A stretch of 34,303 bases of DNA, from the NCBI GenBank assembly GCA_945906965.1, contig CAMDRP010000022.1, positions 1-34,303 of the forward strand, written 5' to 3'. How positions within the stretch are numbered: position 1 is the stretch's first letter; every line of letters begins with the position of its first letter. Positions 16,301-24,665 of the stretch are shown here, one piece after another. The notes beneath the pieces were generated by a model. The model worked only from the letters and a program-made list of their open reading frames with translations. It did no database searches and was not told the origin of the DNA. This stretch comes from Opitutus sp. GAS368 (GTDB lineage: Bacteria > Verrucomicrobiota > Verrucomicrobiia > Opitutales > Opitutaceae). The position numbers and the translations under genes were made by a program.

Positions 16301-17095
16301 GGCTGGGTTTTTGAAATCGGCGGGGAGGCCGAGCGAGGTGTAAAACGAGCGGCCCGCGTCGGCGCGTTTAAACGTCCACGCGACGGGTTCGGAACTTTGG
16401 CCGGGGATTTCGCCCATCAGCACCACGTCGGTGCCGGCTCGGAGCGGGCTGTTGCGGTAAAGCCAGGCAGAAGAATTGAAAGACTCAGGCACCTCCCGCA
16501 GTAGCGGGTGCCCGGGTTTCGTGGCGGTAATTCGTAAGAGCTGACCCTTCCCATGGTGCCCGCCATAGTTGCCTCCGAGCACCTGCGCGTCGAACTCCGG
16601 CCATTGTGCTAGGCCAGCGAGCAGGGGTTGGTTAGGTACAGGGGAAAACGCGTGACTCGCCGTGCGGATGCCTACAACCGGTTTGCCGGCCGCGACGTAA
16701 CGCCGAATCACATCGAGTTGGGCCTCTGGTAGCGGGCGCCGCCGCACGCTAATGAGCACGACATCGGCCTGCTCGACTTCCGCGAGGCTTGCGAAAGTCT
16801 GCTGCCCGGCGGCCACGGTTCCCTGCACCGTCACGACCTGAAAATCCTGGGCCAGATATTCCGCCGCAAACGCCGGCAGGGTCGTCGCCGTCTCATATTC
16901 GTCCTCGGCGATCAGTAGCACGAGTTTCTTGCGGGCCGGTTCTGGCTGCGCGGCGAAGCTGGCTGCCCCAGGCGAGGTGAGGCTGAAGCAGACCAGTAGG
17001 AAGATGGATTTAAACCGCGATGGCTTGATAGACGCAAACTGACCTAGACGGGCGGGCAACCACGTGAAACTGCCGCGTTGTGAGCGGCGAATCAC
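13331..17095 (-). CDS. ThuA domain - membrane-bound dehydrogenase - HEAT - cytochrome c fusion protein
   Basis: A 1254-residue exported protein. It starts at GTG 17095, overlapping the TonB receptor stop by four bases; no in-frame ATG exists before the mature part. A hydrophobic segment (FKSIFLLVCFSLTSPGAASF, about residues 28-47) is the signal. Residues of about 55-300 are a ThuA-like amidotransferase fold (GGNYGGHHGKG). About 300-700 is a beta-propeller sugar-dehydrogenase-like domain (FLNFDERGRMWVVQYRQYPE, WGPDGWLYGAVGS, LKHGPDGALYLADW). About 700-1090 is HEAT-like helices, and about 1105-1245 is a cytochrome c domain with the heme motif CAACH at 1129-1133. Planctomycetes-Verrucomicrobia encode many such proteins; they are thought to oxidise sugars in the periplasm and pass electrons to heme. 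Substrate unknown. Coupled to the TonB receptor. Confidence 0.9.
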   Translation of the reverse strand: MIRRSQRGSFTWLPARLGQFASIKPSRFKSIFLLVCFSLTSPGAASFAAQPEPARKKLVLLIAEDEYETATTLPAFAAEYLAQDFQVVTVQGTVAAGQQTFASLAEVEQADVVLISVRRRPLPEAQLDVIRRYVAAGKPVVGIRTASHAFSPVPNQPLLAGLAQWPEFDAQVLGGNYGGHHGKGQLLRITATKPGHPLLREVPESFNSSAWLYRNSPLRAGTDVVLMGEIPGQSSEPVAWTFKRADAGRSFYTSLGLPADFKNPAFTRLLANGVRWAAAQKETQAAAEPSLVTPVDLAVDLIAREPVIAQPVFLNFDERGRMWVVQYRQYPEPAGLKLMARDSIWRIRYDQKKPAPPYDTPEKAAFKGRDRITIHEDVKGDGSFSKVTTFVDGLNLTTAVCRGRDGVWVLSPPQLLWYADVNHDDLPDGPPTVVLDGFGIQDSHSIANSLRWGPDGWLYGAVGSTVTSDIVRPGLDAAPIAHMVGQGIWRYQPESRSFEIFAEGGGNTFGCEIDAKGRVYSGHNGGDTRGFHYAQGSYLRKGFDKHGDLSNPYAFGYFPAMPHNQIMRYSHNFVIYEGAALPAPYRGKLIAIDPMSNWLPLSEIKTRGATFETRDFGAIIRTEDKKFRPVDLKHGPDGALYLADWRDFQINHYRNHEGQITPDDGRIYRVRAADAKPGVPAFDLRQKSSLALVELLRHENRWWRESARQVLAERRDPAILAPLRAELARNTAGQFALEALWALHLCGGFDEPLACELFRHPDPYVRLWAARLIGDTGAAKPATAQALAALAAHEPDVEVRSQLAASAKRFPAAIGLPMVGALLTHDVDASDLYLPLQLWWAVESKCATDRAAVLALFTPGAADSIWSRPLVQQHLASRLMRRFAAAGGDEDWASCAQLLALAPNAAAQAELVKGFEQAFEGRALPVLPESLVTALVRTGRASLSLRMRQRDPAALAQGLALVTDAAAPAVERVRAITTFGEVPVPAAAAKLSAALVDPKKDIVHAALAAAAAYDDAALTSAIIAGFPGFATEQRAVALSVLGSRRSAVAALLDSIERKTISVADVPTEVREKLLLVADAPLTARIERVFGRRVVAAPATDATEIDRLLAAVRASEGDVYRGRSHFQQRCAACHRLYNLGGQIGPDLTAFNRDDLASLALAIVSPNAEIREGYEAFVLTQKDGTVQSGFLATQDPKRVVLRDMAGITISVERTEIASLTGLGTSLMPAGLITGLSDPELRDLFAYLRIMQPLVGR

Positions 17096-20000
17096 AGACG
17101 GAAGTTTACGCCAAGGCTAACCAGCGGGCTCATTTCCTTGATGTTACGCGGTCGATTGTTGAACCACTTTGTGCCGGAATCGGGCTCATCTAAGATATTG
17201 TTGAACTCGAGGTAGGCGTCGATCTTGTCCGTGACGCGGTACATGGTCTTCAGGTCCAAAGTGCGACGGAAAATCGTGTAGAATAGTCGGGACTGGTTCG
17301 CGTTGTACGAACTCAGGAAATCGTCGGTGTAGTTATATTGCAGCCGCACGGTGACCTTATTGCGGATGTAGGAAATGCCGGCATTGGCGGTCATCGGGTT
17401 GAAGCCCGGGACCTCACTCGTGGACTGCAGGCTGCCACCGCTTTCGTAATTACCCTCGGACTCCATGCGCGTGAAGGTAAAAAAGGCGCCGAGCCCACTC
17501 CAGAATCCAGGGAGTCGGGTGAATTGCTGGTTGTAGTTTAGCTCCACTCCACGAACGCGGGCTGATCCGCCGTTGTACTGGGTCGTGAGCTGGTAACCGG
17601 AGTAATTTCCGGCGAAGCCATTGTCAGCACCTTGAGGTAAAATGGTGCCACCGGCGGTGTAGATGAAGCGACTTATCTCTTTTAAGAAGAACCCTACGGA
17701 AACGACTCCGGCTGGCTCGAAGTAATACTCCAGACTTAAGTCGAAGTTGTTAGCCTTTTGGGCCTTGAGATTCGGGTTGCTGGTCGAGATCGTTTGGCTG
17801 TCGTCATTCACCGTGGTGAGTGGGATGAGTTGGCCGATTGAAGGCCGGCCTACGTTGGTCGCGTAGCTTAGCCGAGCGATGAGGTTCCGGTTGGGTGTGT
17901 ACTTAAAGTGCAGGCCAGGGAACACATCGCGGGTTTGACCCGTGGCGGTTTGACGGCCGCTGTACTCCGCAATGGTGCGACGTTCGATCTCGGCTAGGGT
18001 CAAGTTCCCGACCCAAGCCGCCCGGCGAGCCTTCTCGCTGGGGGAAATATACTGAAGTGCGCCGGTGCCCTCAACATCGGTGCTCTCGACTCGGACGCCG
18101 CCCATGACCGACAGCTTCCCGAGGTCTATATTGCCCATCATATAGGCAGCGGTGATGGTCTCCACGAAGTCCTGCTTGCCGGTGAACGCGACGCGCGTGT
18201 TGGTGGCGATGTCGGGGATGAAGTATTGCGGGCTTTTGGCGAAGATGGTGTCGATGCCTTCACGACTGTTACCCGGGAAGTTCGCGTAAGGCAGCGCGGC
18301 ATAGCGCGACAGCTCGGTGTTGGGCACGCTGTTACCGCGTCCAAACTGAGCCAGGTTGTCGTCATTGAGGCCCGTGACTGGGTTGCGCCCCATTACACCA
18401 TCCGGACCGACATAGGTCCCGCGGTAGGAATAATCGGTCAGATTGCGTTCCTGCTGGCGGATGCGTGCGCCCGCTTTAATCCAGGATGGAGCGATCGTAT
18501 CAAAGCGCTTCGTGGCGTTAAGCGCCGCACCACTATAGAGATCTTTACCATTGCGGATGGTGCTGCTGTAGAGGTTCTCGGTGTAAGTTTCGATTTTGCG
18601 CAGGTCCGGGCCGGCCGTCTGGGTTATATAGGGGAAGTCAGGGTTGCGCGACTTCTGCACCTCGAAGCCAATCCCACGAGCGATGAACTGAATCTCGCGG
18701 GTGCCGGGATAGTTCGTCTGGGCATACGACCGGTAAATATCGTAGTCGAGGTCAATGGTCTCATACTTGTGCACCGCGCCCAACTGCAGGTAGTTCGACT
18801 TGATTATTTTGTGAAGAAACTGAGGTATGAGTGTCACGTTGCTGGCCGTGACCGGGCGGACGCGGGTGAGGTTCTCGGTGTAGCCGGGGATGATGCCGCC
18901 CGTACCGGTATAGTTGCCGGAGGCATCGACGCCCGCGACCGACTGGTTGGTCTGCCACTGCTCGCGATATTGATCCTTCCTCTCGTCACTGTGGTCACCC
19001 GAGGCGCTGAAGTAAAAGCGGACCCTATTATCGATCTTATAGTCAACCTTGAGGTTCGCGCCTCCGCGGTAGCGCATAATGCGCGAGTCGCGCCAGTCGA
19101 TCTGATAAAGATATGCTGGGTCTTTCGAACCGTTGGGCAGTTGCTGGTAGGCCATCTGAGACTCCGAGAGAATCGAGGGCACCGCCCGGTAGCCGACGTT
19201 AAGGGCCACCCCGATCTTGTCGTTGAAGACCTCTGAATAGTTGAGGGAGTAACTGCGGGGTTTCGGGTAGCTGGAGTCACGCGGATCCCACGGCCGCCAC
19301 ATCGAGCCAATCGAACCGTTGATGCGTCGCTGTCCGGAGCTGTCGAACGCGCTCTTGGTCACCATGTTCACTGCGCCGCCGATGGAGTCAGCGTCCATGT
19401 CGGGCGTGGGGGATTTAACGACCTCCATGCGCTCGATCGCGTCAGCATTCGTATGCTCGAACTGGTATTCCCGGGTCGAGCCGGCAGAACCGGCATTGGC
19501 CGCACGGTTACCATTAATGGTGATCGTGTTGAGATTCTGGCTCATGCCGCGGATCCGGATGTAGCGTATGTCGCCATCCATCGACTGGCCCTCTACGCCG
19601 GGTAGGCGGACAAGCAGGTCGGCCGGATTGCCGGCAAGATTGCCGAAGGCATCGGCTGAGACAATGCTCTTCACCCCAGCCGACTGGCGTTGGAGAGTGA
19701 TCGCCTGCGCGTTACCCTCGCGCTCGCCAGCAACGACGAAATCGCCTAAACGATAGATAGCTGAAGTGAGTTTCACGTCATATCGGCTGCCGGCTGTGGC
19801 GCGCACCGTTATATTCGCGTTATCCAAACCTGAATAAGACACCTCCAACACCGCTTCAGTACCCAAGGGCAGGGGTAAGCGGTAGACTCCCTGCTGGTCT
19901 GCGAATACCACACGATCGCTGCCGAGCTGGGTGACCCGCGCTCCTTCCAGCGCGCGTTTGGTGCTGGCGTTCGTTACGGTGCCGGTGATTTCGATCGTCT

Positions 20001-20112
20001 GAGCCGCTGCAGCACCGGCCGGCGAGCCTTGGGCTAGGACCGACGGCGCGGTCAGACCTAATGCAAACGCAAACACGACGGAGAACAGACAAGGATACGA
20101 TGGGGATTTCAT
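17092..20112 (-). CDS. TonB-dependent outer-membrane receptor with carboxypeptidase-like N-terminal domain
   Basis: From ATG 20112 the protein has 1006 residues; an in-frame ATG at 20241 would put 43 odd residues before the signal peptide (MKSPSYPCLFSVVFAFALGL, cleavage after VLA-QG). Residues of about 38-120 are a CarboxypepD_reg-like domain (ITGTVTNASTKRALEGARVT). The plug follows (DAFGNLAGNPADLLVRLPGV, RYIRIRGMSQNLNTITINGN, IERMEVVKSPTPDMDADSIG). A 22-strand barrel runs to the C-terminal phenylalanine-containing NFRL end. It imports large ligands through the outer membrane using TonB energy. No SusD partner follows, so it is not a classical SusCD pair. It is first in a coupled pair with the dehydrogenase-cytochrome fusion. 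Its 223-base leader region holds an inverted repeat and hairpins. Confidence 0.95.
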   Translation of the reverse strand: MKSPSYPCLFSVVFAFALGLTAPSVLAQGSPAGAAAAQTIEITGTVTNASTKRALEGARVTQLGSDRVVFADQQGVYRLPLPLGTEAVLEVSYSGLDNANITVRATAGSRYDVKLTSAIYRLGDFVVAGEREGNAQAITLQRQSAGVKSIVSADAFGNLAGNPADLLVRLPGVEGQSMDGDIRYIRIRGMSQNLNTITINGNRAANAGSAGSTREYQFEHTNADAIERMEVVKSPTPDMDADSIGGAVNMVTKSAFDSSGQRRINGSIGSMWRPWDPRDSSYPKPRSYSLNYSEVFNDKIGVALNVGYRAVPSILSESQMAYQQLPNGSKDPAYLYQIDWRDSRIMRYRGGANLKVDYKIDNRVRFYFSASGDHSDERKDQYREQWQTNQSVAGVDASGNYTGTGGIIPGYTENLTRVRPVTASNVTLIPQFLHKIIKSNYLQLGAVHKYETIDLDYDIYRSYAQTNYPGTREIQFIARGIGFEVQKSRNPDFPYITQTAGPDLRKIETYTENLYSSTIRNGKDLYSGAALNATKRFDTIAPSWIKAGARIRQQERNLTDYSYRGTYVGPDGVMGRNPVTGLNDDNLAQFGRGNSVPNTELSRYAALPYANFPGNSREGIDTIFAKSPQYFIPDIATNTRVAFTGKQDFVETITAAYMMGNIDLGKLSVMGGVRVESTDVEGTGALQYISPSEKARRAAWVGNLTLAEIERRTIAEYSGRQTATGQTRDVFPGLHFKYTPNRNLIARLSYATNVGRPSIGQLIPLTTVNDDSQTISTSNPNLKAQKANNFDLSLEYYFEPAGVVSVGFFLKEISRFIYTAGGTILPQGADNGFAGNYSGYQLTTQYNGGSARVRGVELNYNQQFTRLPGFWSGLGAFFTFTRMESEGNYESGGSLQSTSEVPGFNPMTANAGISYIRNKVTVRLQYNYTDDFLSSYNANQSRLFYTIFRRTLDLKTMYRVTDKIDAYLEFNNILDEPDSGTKWFNNRPRNIKEMSPLVSLGVNFRL

Positions 20113-20139
20113 GATAAACAGGGGGTGGGGTGGGGTTGC

Positions 20140-20153
20140 GTGCCTTACGGCAC
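20140..20153 (-). promoter_or_regulatory. Small hairpin in the TonB receptor leader
   Basis: GTGCC-TTAC-GGCAC is a perfect 5-bp stem with a 4-base loop, 28 bases upstream of the receptor start codon. Role unknown; it could tune mRNA stability or be chance. Confidence 0.3.
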
Positions 20154-20209
20154 AAGCAGCTTGGACAAGCGCATTCAAGTTATCAGCTAAGTGCGATGAC
20201 GTCTTGTTC

Positions 20210-20279
20210 CAATGGGCGATAAGCATTGTGTTTTCGGGCAAAATTGTGCCGGGGTTGTGCTTGTCTTATGCGCCCATTG
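20210..20279 (-). promoter_or_regulatory. Long-range inverted repeat upstream of the TonB receptor
   Basis: CAATGGGCGATAAGCA (20210-20225) is repeated in inverted form at 20262-20279 (TGTCTTATGCGCCCATTG), matching apart from two single-base insertions. The outermost 9 bases are exact. The arms are about 36 bases apart inside the only sizeable gap of the minus-strand cluster, about 100-170 bases before the receptor ATG. That spacing suits two binding sites for a regulator, with the nearby AraC protein an obvious candidate. No -35/-10 pair is clear. Confidence 0.45.
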
Positions 20280-20290
20280 ATCCTGCTCCG

Positions 20291-20325
20291 AGCGGTGCCG
20301 CTTGGGTCGAGAAAGATGGTTCTCG
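20291..20325 (-). terminator. Tandem hairpins after the FAH-family gene
   Basis: CGAGAA-AGATGG-TTCTCG (20308-20325) and AGCGG-TG-CCGCT (20291-20302) form two adjacent stem-loops starting 11 bases after the stop codon of the FAH-family gene. There is no T-run, so they may be a weak or factor-dependent terminator separating the transporter/dehydratase unit from the TonB unit. Confidence 0.4.
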
Positions 20326-20335
20326 GGGTAGTATT

Positions 20336-21157
20336 TTAGGCGATGGTATTAATGAGCGTGCCGATGGGCGCGATCGTGATGCGGACCTCATCGCCTGAGT
20401 GCAGCGTGAAGCTGTCGGGCGGGACTACGCCGGTGCCGGTCATCAGGTAGCAGCCGTGCGGGAAGGAGTTGTCCCGGAAAAGGAATTCCGCGAGTGAGGT
20501 GAAGGTGCGCTTGATCTGGCTAAGGGTGGTGGCGCCGTTGAAAACGCCGGCGCCGGCGCGGCGGATCTCAATGGCGATTTCGGTGGTCGGCGGGAGCGGC
20601 TCGTCGGTGACGAAAAGCGCGGGGCCGAGGGCGGCGGAGCGGTCGTAGACCTTGGCCTGGGGAAGATAGAGGGGATTTTCTCCCTCGATATCGCGCGAGC
20701 TCATGTCGTTGCCGATCGTGTAGCCGAAGATTTTGCCGGACGAGTTAATCGCGAGGGTGAGCTCGGGCTCGGGTACGTTCCATTTGGAGTCGGCCCGGAT
20801 GCGCACGGGCTCGCCGGATGCGGCGACGCGGTGCGGGGTAGATTTAAAAAAAAGCTCGGGTCGGTCGGCGTGATAGACGCGGTCGTAGAACGTGCCGCCG
20901 CCGGCGTCTTTGGATTCTTCTTTTCGGGCGGTCATGCTGCGGAAGTAGGTGACGCCGGCAGCCCAAACTTCTTGGGATTGCAACGGGGCGCTCAGCTTGG
21001 CCGGCAGCGCGGCGGCCGGAGCGAGGGCGATGAGATCGCGGAGTAGGGCGGAGGGATCCTGCGCGACGAAGAGCGTATCGAGCGCGAGATCGAGGCGCAC
21101 CGTGCGCTCGCCGCAGACGGCGATGAGATGATCGGCGGAAGGATAAAGTAGAATCAT
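20336..21157 (-). CDS. Fumarylacetoacetate-hydrolase-fold enzyme, probable 2-keto-3-deoxy-sugar-acid dehydratase
   Basis: From ATG 21157, overlapping the dehydratase stop (ATGA), the protein has 273 residues; the longer in-frame reading upstream is out-of-frame shadow of the dehydratase. The FAH fold is shown by [11 protein letters not shown] near 65, the metal ligands E130 and E132 ([10 protein letters not shown]) with D151 ([20 protein letters not shown]), K169 and [20 protein letters not shown] near the end. FAH-fold enzymes that follow xylonate or arabinonate dehydratases convert 2-keto-3-deoxy-pentonate to 2-oxoglutarate semialdehyde (Weimberg-type route; KdaD and XylX are examples). Its coupling to a YjhG/YagF-type gene makes that role likely here. 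Other FAH members hydrolyse C-C bonds, so the assignment is inference. Confidence 0.87.
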   Translation of the reverse strand: MILLYPSADHLIAVCGERTVRLDLALDTLFVAQDPSALLRDLIALAPAAALPAKLSAPLQSQEVWAAGVTYFRSMTARKEESKDAGGGTFYDRVYHADRPELFFKSTPHRVAASGEPVRIRADSKWNVPEPELTLAINSSGKIFGYTIGNDMSSRDIEGENPLYLPQAKVYDRSAALGPALFVTDEPLPPTTEIAIEIRRAGAGVFNGATTLSQIKRTFTSLAEFLFRDNSFPHGCYLMTGTGVVPPDSFTLHSGDEVRITIAPIGTLINTIA

Positions 21158-23112
21158 GGGGAGGAGAGGGATGCGTTGAGGATTTCTTTGATGCGGGAGG
21201 TGTCGTAGACGCAGCCGCCCCAACTGCCGCCGCTCACGCTTTGGAGCGCAGCCCAGAGTTCGGTATCGGCGGGGAGGTCGGGGTTGGGGGTGAGTTTTTC
21301 GCTGCGCGCGCGCGCGGTGAGTTCGGCGGTGGCAGCCGTGACGGCAGCGTGGGCGCCGATAAAGTCGACGGAGCCCTCGAGCTTGCGCGTGTCGATGCGG
21401 ACGCGCAGCCGATCGCCGTCGCGGAGTTTGCCAAGCGGGCCGCCGGCCCAGGCCTCGGGGCTCATGTGGCCGATGCACGGGCCGGTCGAGACCCCGGAGA
21501 AACGACCGTCGGTGAGAAGGACCACGCCCTTGGCCTTGGGGAGATATTTCAGGGCGGAGGTGATCTGGTAGGTCTCGGGCATGCCGCTGCTGGGACCGAA
21601 ACCTGCGAGGACGACGATCTCCCCTTGTCGGAGTGCGTCGGCGCCGCGGGACTTAATGGTGGCAATGGCGGCGTTTTCGGAGCCAAAGACGCGGGCCGGG
21701 CCCTCGTGGAAGAAGACACCATCGGCGTCGAGGAGCGTGGGGTCGATGGCGGTGCTTTTCACGAGCGCGCCCTCGGGGGCGAGGTTGCCAGCGAGGAAAG
21801 AAACGGTGCTCGTCATACCGGCGGCGCGGGCGCGGGCGGGGGCGAGGATGACGCGGTCGGGATCGACGCCGTCGAGCTCGCGGAGTTTTTCGCGGAGCCT
21901 CGTGCGGCGTTCGGATTTTTCCCACCACGCGAGGTTCTCGCCGAGTGACTGACCGGTGACGGTGAGCGCGTCGAGTTTGAGCAGGCCGAGGTTGCGCAGG
22001 TGGAGCATCAGCTCAGGGACGCCGCCAGCGAGGAAGACTTGCACGGTGGCGTAATGGGTCGGGCCGTTGGGCAGGACGTCGACCAAGCGCGGAACGAGCG
22101 CGTTGATCCTAGTCCAGTCCGCCACGGTGGGGCGGCGGAGCCCGGCGGCGTGGGCGATGGCGGGCACGTGAAGGACGAGGTTGGTCGAACCACCGACGGC
22201 CGCATGGGCGACCATGGCGTTGTGTAACGAGTCCTCGGAGAGAATCGAGGCGAGCGTCAGGTTCTTGGCCTCCATCGCCATGACGGCGAGAGCGGAGCGG
22301 CGGGCCATGTCGCGCCAGATCGCGGCGCCGGACGGGCTGAGCGCGGAGTGAGGTAAGGACATACCGAGCGCTTCGCCGACCACCTGCGAGGTGGCGGCCG
22401 TGCCCATGAACTGGCAACCGCCGCCGGGCGAGCCGCAGGCGCGGCAACCCATCTCGGCGGCGTAGTCGAGGGTGATTTCCCCTTGGGCAAAACGAGCGGC
22501 GAGGGTTTGGACCTTGGCGGTGTCCTCGGCTTCTTCGGATTTAAGCGTGGTGCCGCCGGGGACGAGGACGCTCGCGAGGTGTTTCGTGCCGGCGAGGGCC
22601 ATCATCATCGCAGGAAGACCCTTGTCGCAAGTGGCGACGCCGACGACGCCGCGGCAGGTGGGCAGCGAGCGTATGAGTCGGCGGAAGACCACGGCAGCGT
22701 CATTGCGAAACGGCAGACTGTCTAGCATCGCGGGCGTGCCGTTGGAACGGCCGTCGCAAGGATCGCTCACGTAGCCGGCGAACGGGGTGGCCCCGTGGGC
22801 GGAGAACGTGCGCGCCGCTTCCTCCATGAGCAGACCGACCTCCCAGTGGCCGGTGTGGTAGCCGAGGGCGACCGGCGTACCGTCGGCGGCGCGGATGCCG
22901 CCCTGCGTGCTAAGAATGAGAAATTCTTTGCCGAGAAGTTTGCGTGGATCCCAGCCCATGCCGGCGTTCTGCGTCAGGCCGAAGACGTGTCCGCTGGTGG
23001 CGTTGCGGAGCATCTGCGCGGTGAGCGGGAGCTTGCCGGTCGGGCCAGGGGCGGTGGTGCGCAGCGTGTAGATCGCCGGATCGGAGGAATCGAGGAAGGA
23101 GGGATGGGGCAT
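21154..23112 (-). CDS. D-xylonate dehydratase, YjhG/YagF type (IlvD/EDD family)
   Basis: From ATG 23112 the protein has 652 residues, nearly the length of E. coli YjhG/YagF (about 655). Start choice rests on [20 protein letters not shown] at residues 14-33, which aligns with the YjhG N-terminus. Matching blocks run throughout: [117 protein letters not shown] and the C-terminal [17 protein letters not shown]. Fe-S cysteines include C119, C162 and the C223/C226/C233 group. It dehydrates D-xylonate, perhaps also other aldonates, to 2-keto-3-deoxy acids in the cytoplasm. It lies between an MFS importer and an FAH-fold enzyme that would take its product. Confidence 0.93.
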   Translation of the reverse strand: MPHPSFLDSSDPAIYTLRTTAPGPTGKLPLTAQMLRNATSGHVFGLTQNAGMGWDPRKLLGKEFLILSTQGGIRAADGTPVALGYHTGHWEVGLLMEEAARTFSAHGATPFAGYVSDPCDGRSNGTPAMLDSLPFRNDAAVVFRRLIRSLPTCRGVVGVATCDKGLPAMMMALAGTKHLASVLVPGGTTLKSEEAEDTAKVQTLAARFAQGEITLDYAAEMGCRACGSPGGGCQFMGTAATSQVVGEALGMSLPHSALSPSGAAIWRDMARRSALAVMAMEAKNLTLASILSEDSLHNAMVAHAAVGGSTNLVLHVPAIAHAAGLRRPTVADWTRINALVPRLVDVLPNGPTHYATVQVFLAGGVPELMLHLRNLGLLKLDALTVTGQSLGENLAWWEKSERRTRLREKLRELDGVDPDRVILAPARARAAGMTSTVSFLAGNLAPEGALVKSTAIDPTLLDADGVFFHEGPARVFGSENAAIATIKSRGADALRQGEIVVLAGFGPSSGMPETYQITSALKYLPKAKGVVLLTDGRFSGVSTGPCIGHMSPEAWAGGPLGKLRDGDRLRVRIDTRKLEGSVDFIGAHAAVTAATAELTARARSEKLTPNPDLPADTELWAALQSVSGGSWGGCVYDTSRIKEILNASLSSP

Positions 23113-23137
23113 GGCTCGGGCGGGAGTGGAGGGAACG

Positions 23138-24451
23138 TCAGGTGGGGACCGGCGCGGCGAGATCGGCGAGCACGGGGCGCCGAGGATCAATGAGGCACCA
23201 GCAGCCGACGCCAACGAAGAACAGCGCGCTCATGACGTAGATGGAAATATCCCAGCTGTTAAACCACTGCAGCGAGTAGGCGACGAGCAGCGGGCAGAGC
23301 AGGCTGCCGATCTGGCCGGCGGTGTTCATGGTGGCGCTGACGACGCCGGAGTTGCCGCCGCCGATCTCGATGCATGTGCCCCACGCGGCAGACAGCGTGA
23401 AGGTGTTGGCCGCCATCGCGACGGCGATGAGCAACGCGGCGATGATGGGATCGGTGCAAGACGGCACCGCCAGCAGCGCACACGCGGCGACGGCATAAGC
23501 GACCGCGCCGAGACCGCAGCGGCCGAGACGCTCGCCCAGCCGCGCAATCAGCCGGTCCATGGTGACCCCGCCGATGATCACGGAGAAGACGCTTAGCAGC
23601 AGCGGCAGGCCGGTGAACACATCGACGGAGAGCGCGGTGAAATTGTGGCGCTCCTTCAGGTAGGTGGGCAGCCACGTGATGCAGAAATAGAATACGCAGC
23701 TGTTGGGGAAATACATCAGGCACAGCGCGAGGACGTTTCGATTGAGAATGATTTGACGCCAGAATTTACCCCCGCCCGCATGGCTCGGAGCGGCGCCCCC
23801 GCCGGCGGCGATGAGGTCGCGCTCTGCGGCGTTCACGTCGGGATGCTCAGCGGGCTCGCTGCGAAACCAGCGGTGCCAGGCTGCAGCCCAGAGCAGGCCG
23901 AGTGCCCCGAAAGTGACGAGCACCCAACGCCACGAGATGTGTTGCAGCAGCAGTGTGACGACGAAGGGCGTGAGTGCGCCGGAAAGAAAGGCGGCGCTGA
24001 AGAAAAAGCTCTGCGCGGTGCCGCGCTCGCGGCGCGGAATCCAGCTGGCGAAGACCCGGGCAGAGCACGGCCAGGCCCCGGCCTCACCCGCCCCGAAAAG
24101 AAAGCGCGCGGCCAGCAGCGAGACGTAGTTGAACGCGGCTCCGGTGAGCATAGTAAACGCGGACCACCAGATCACGATGCGCGTGAGCACGTCGCGCGTG
24201 CCCAGTCGGTCGGCGAAGCGGGCGGTCGGGATTTCAAAAATGGCGTAGGCGAGGGCGAAGGCGCTGAACACGTAGCCCATCTGGACCTTGGTGAGGACAA
24301 ACTCGGCGCTGATCCGAGGCGCGAGCGTGGCGAGGCATACGCGGTCGAGGTAGACGATCATCGCCAAGAGATAGGTGAGCCCCGCGACCCGGTAGCGCAC
24401 GCGAGTCGGTTGGGCGGGCGCGGTTGAAGACGGGACCGGGGCGGGAGTCAT
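23138..24451 (-). CDS. MFS transporter, anion:cation symporter type (sugar acid importer)
   Basis: From ATG 24451 (preferred over the in-frame ATG at 24487, which lies before a non-conserved leader) the protein has 437 residues and about 12 membrane helices. The ACS-family signature is clear: LDRVCLATLAPRISAEF in the first helix region, MGYVFSAFALAYAIFEIPTA, RFADRLGTRDVLTRIV, RFLFGAGEAGAWPCSARVFA, WIPRRERGTAQ and ITWLPTYLKERHNFT. ACS members such as ExuT, GudP and DgoT take up hexuronates, glucarate or galactonate with protons, so a sugar acid is expected. It ends 25 bases before the xylonate dehydratase start and is probably co-transcribed with it. A gap of 214 bases separates it from the oxidoreductase upstream. 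Confidence 0.92.
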   Translation of the reverse strand: MTPAPVPSSTAPAQPTRVRYRVAGLTYLLAMIVYLDRVCLATLAPRISAEFVLTKVQMGYVFSAFALAYAIFEIPTARFADRLGTRDVLTRIVIWWSAFTMLTGAAFNYVSLLAARFLFGAGEAGAWPCSARVFASWIPRRERGTAQSFFFSAAFLSGALTPFVVTLLLQHISWRWVLVTFGALGLLWAAAWHRWFRSEPAEHPDVNAAERDLIAAGGGAAPSHAGGGKFWRQIILNRNVLALCLMYFPNSCVFYFCITWLPTYLKERHNFTALSVDVFTGLPLLLSVFSVIIGGVTMDRLIARLGERLGRCGLGAVAYAVAACALLAVPSCTDPIIAALLIAVAMAANTFTLSAAWGTCIEIGGGNSGVVSATMNTAGQIGSLLCPLLVAYSLQWFNSWDISIYVMSALFFVGVGCWCLIDPRRPVLADLAAPVPT

Positions 24452-24592
24452 CGCAGGTAGGGAGGCGGCAGACGGCGGCAAGAGCAAACACCAACCTTAT
24501 ACGGAGGACGACCGACGACGGTCCACAGCGCAGCGTCGAGGCGAAGACGGGTCGGCCGAGCGGAATCATTACTTTCGATTCGGCCACGGCCT

Positions 24593-24625
24593 CAGCCGGA
24601 CCGAAGCTTTCGCTCCGGCCGGCTG
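24593..24625 (-). terminator. Stem-loop between oxidoreductase and transporter genes
   Basis: CAGCCGG (24593-24599) pairs with CCGGCTG (24619-24625), and an inner CGAA-GCT-TTCG hairpin sits in the loop, giving a two-tier structure. It lies about 40 bases after the oxidoreductase stop and 140 bases before the transporter start, with no T-run. It may end the HEAT/oxidoreductase transcript or cap its 3' end. The rest of the 214-base gap (24452-24665) shows nothing else. Confidence 0.4.
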
Positions 24626-24665
24626 ACGACGGCGATACTGCTCCCGGTGAAACCGAGGTCCGCGA

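Noticed and set aside
18226-19236. A 336-codon plus-strand open frame inside the TonB receptor gene
   Set aside because: Antisense to the receptor barrel; no domain signature or initiation context.
21158-21478. N-terminal extension of the FAH-family protein
   Set aside because: The sequence is an Arg/Pro-rich shadow of the dehydratase gene; the ATG at 21157 gives the family start and a 4-base overlap.
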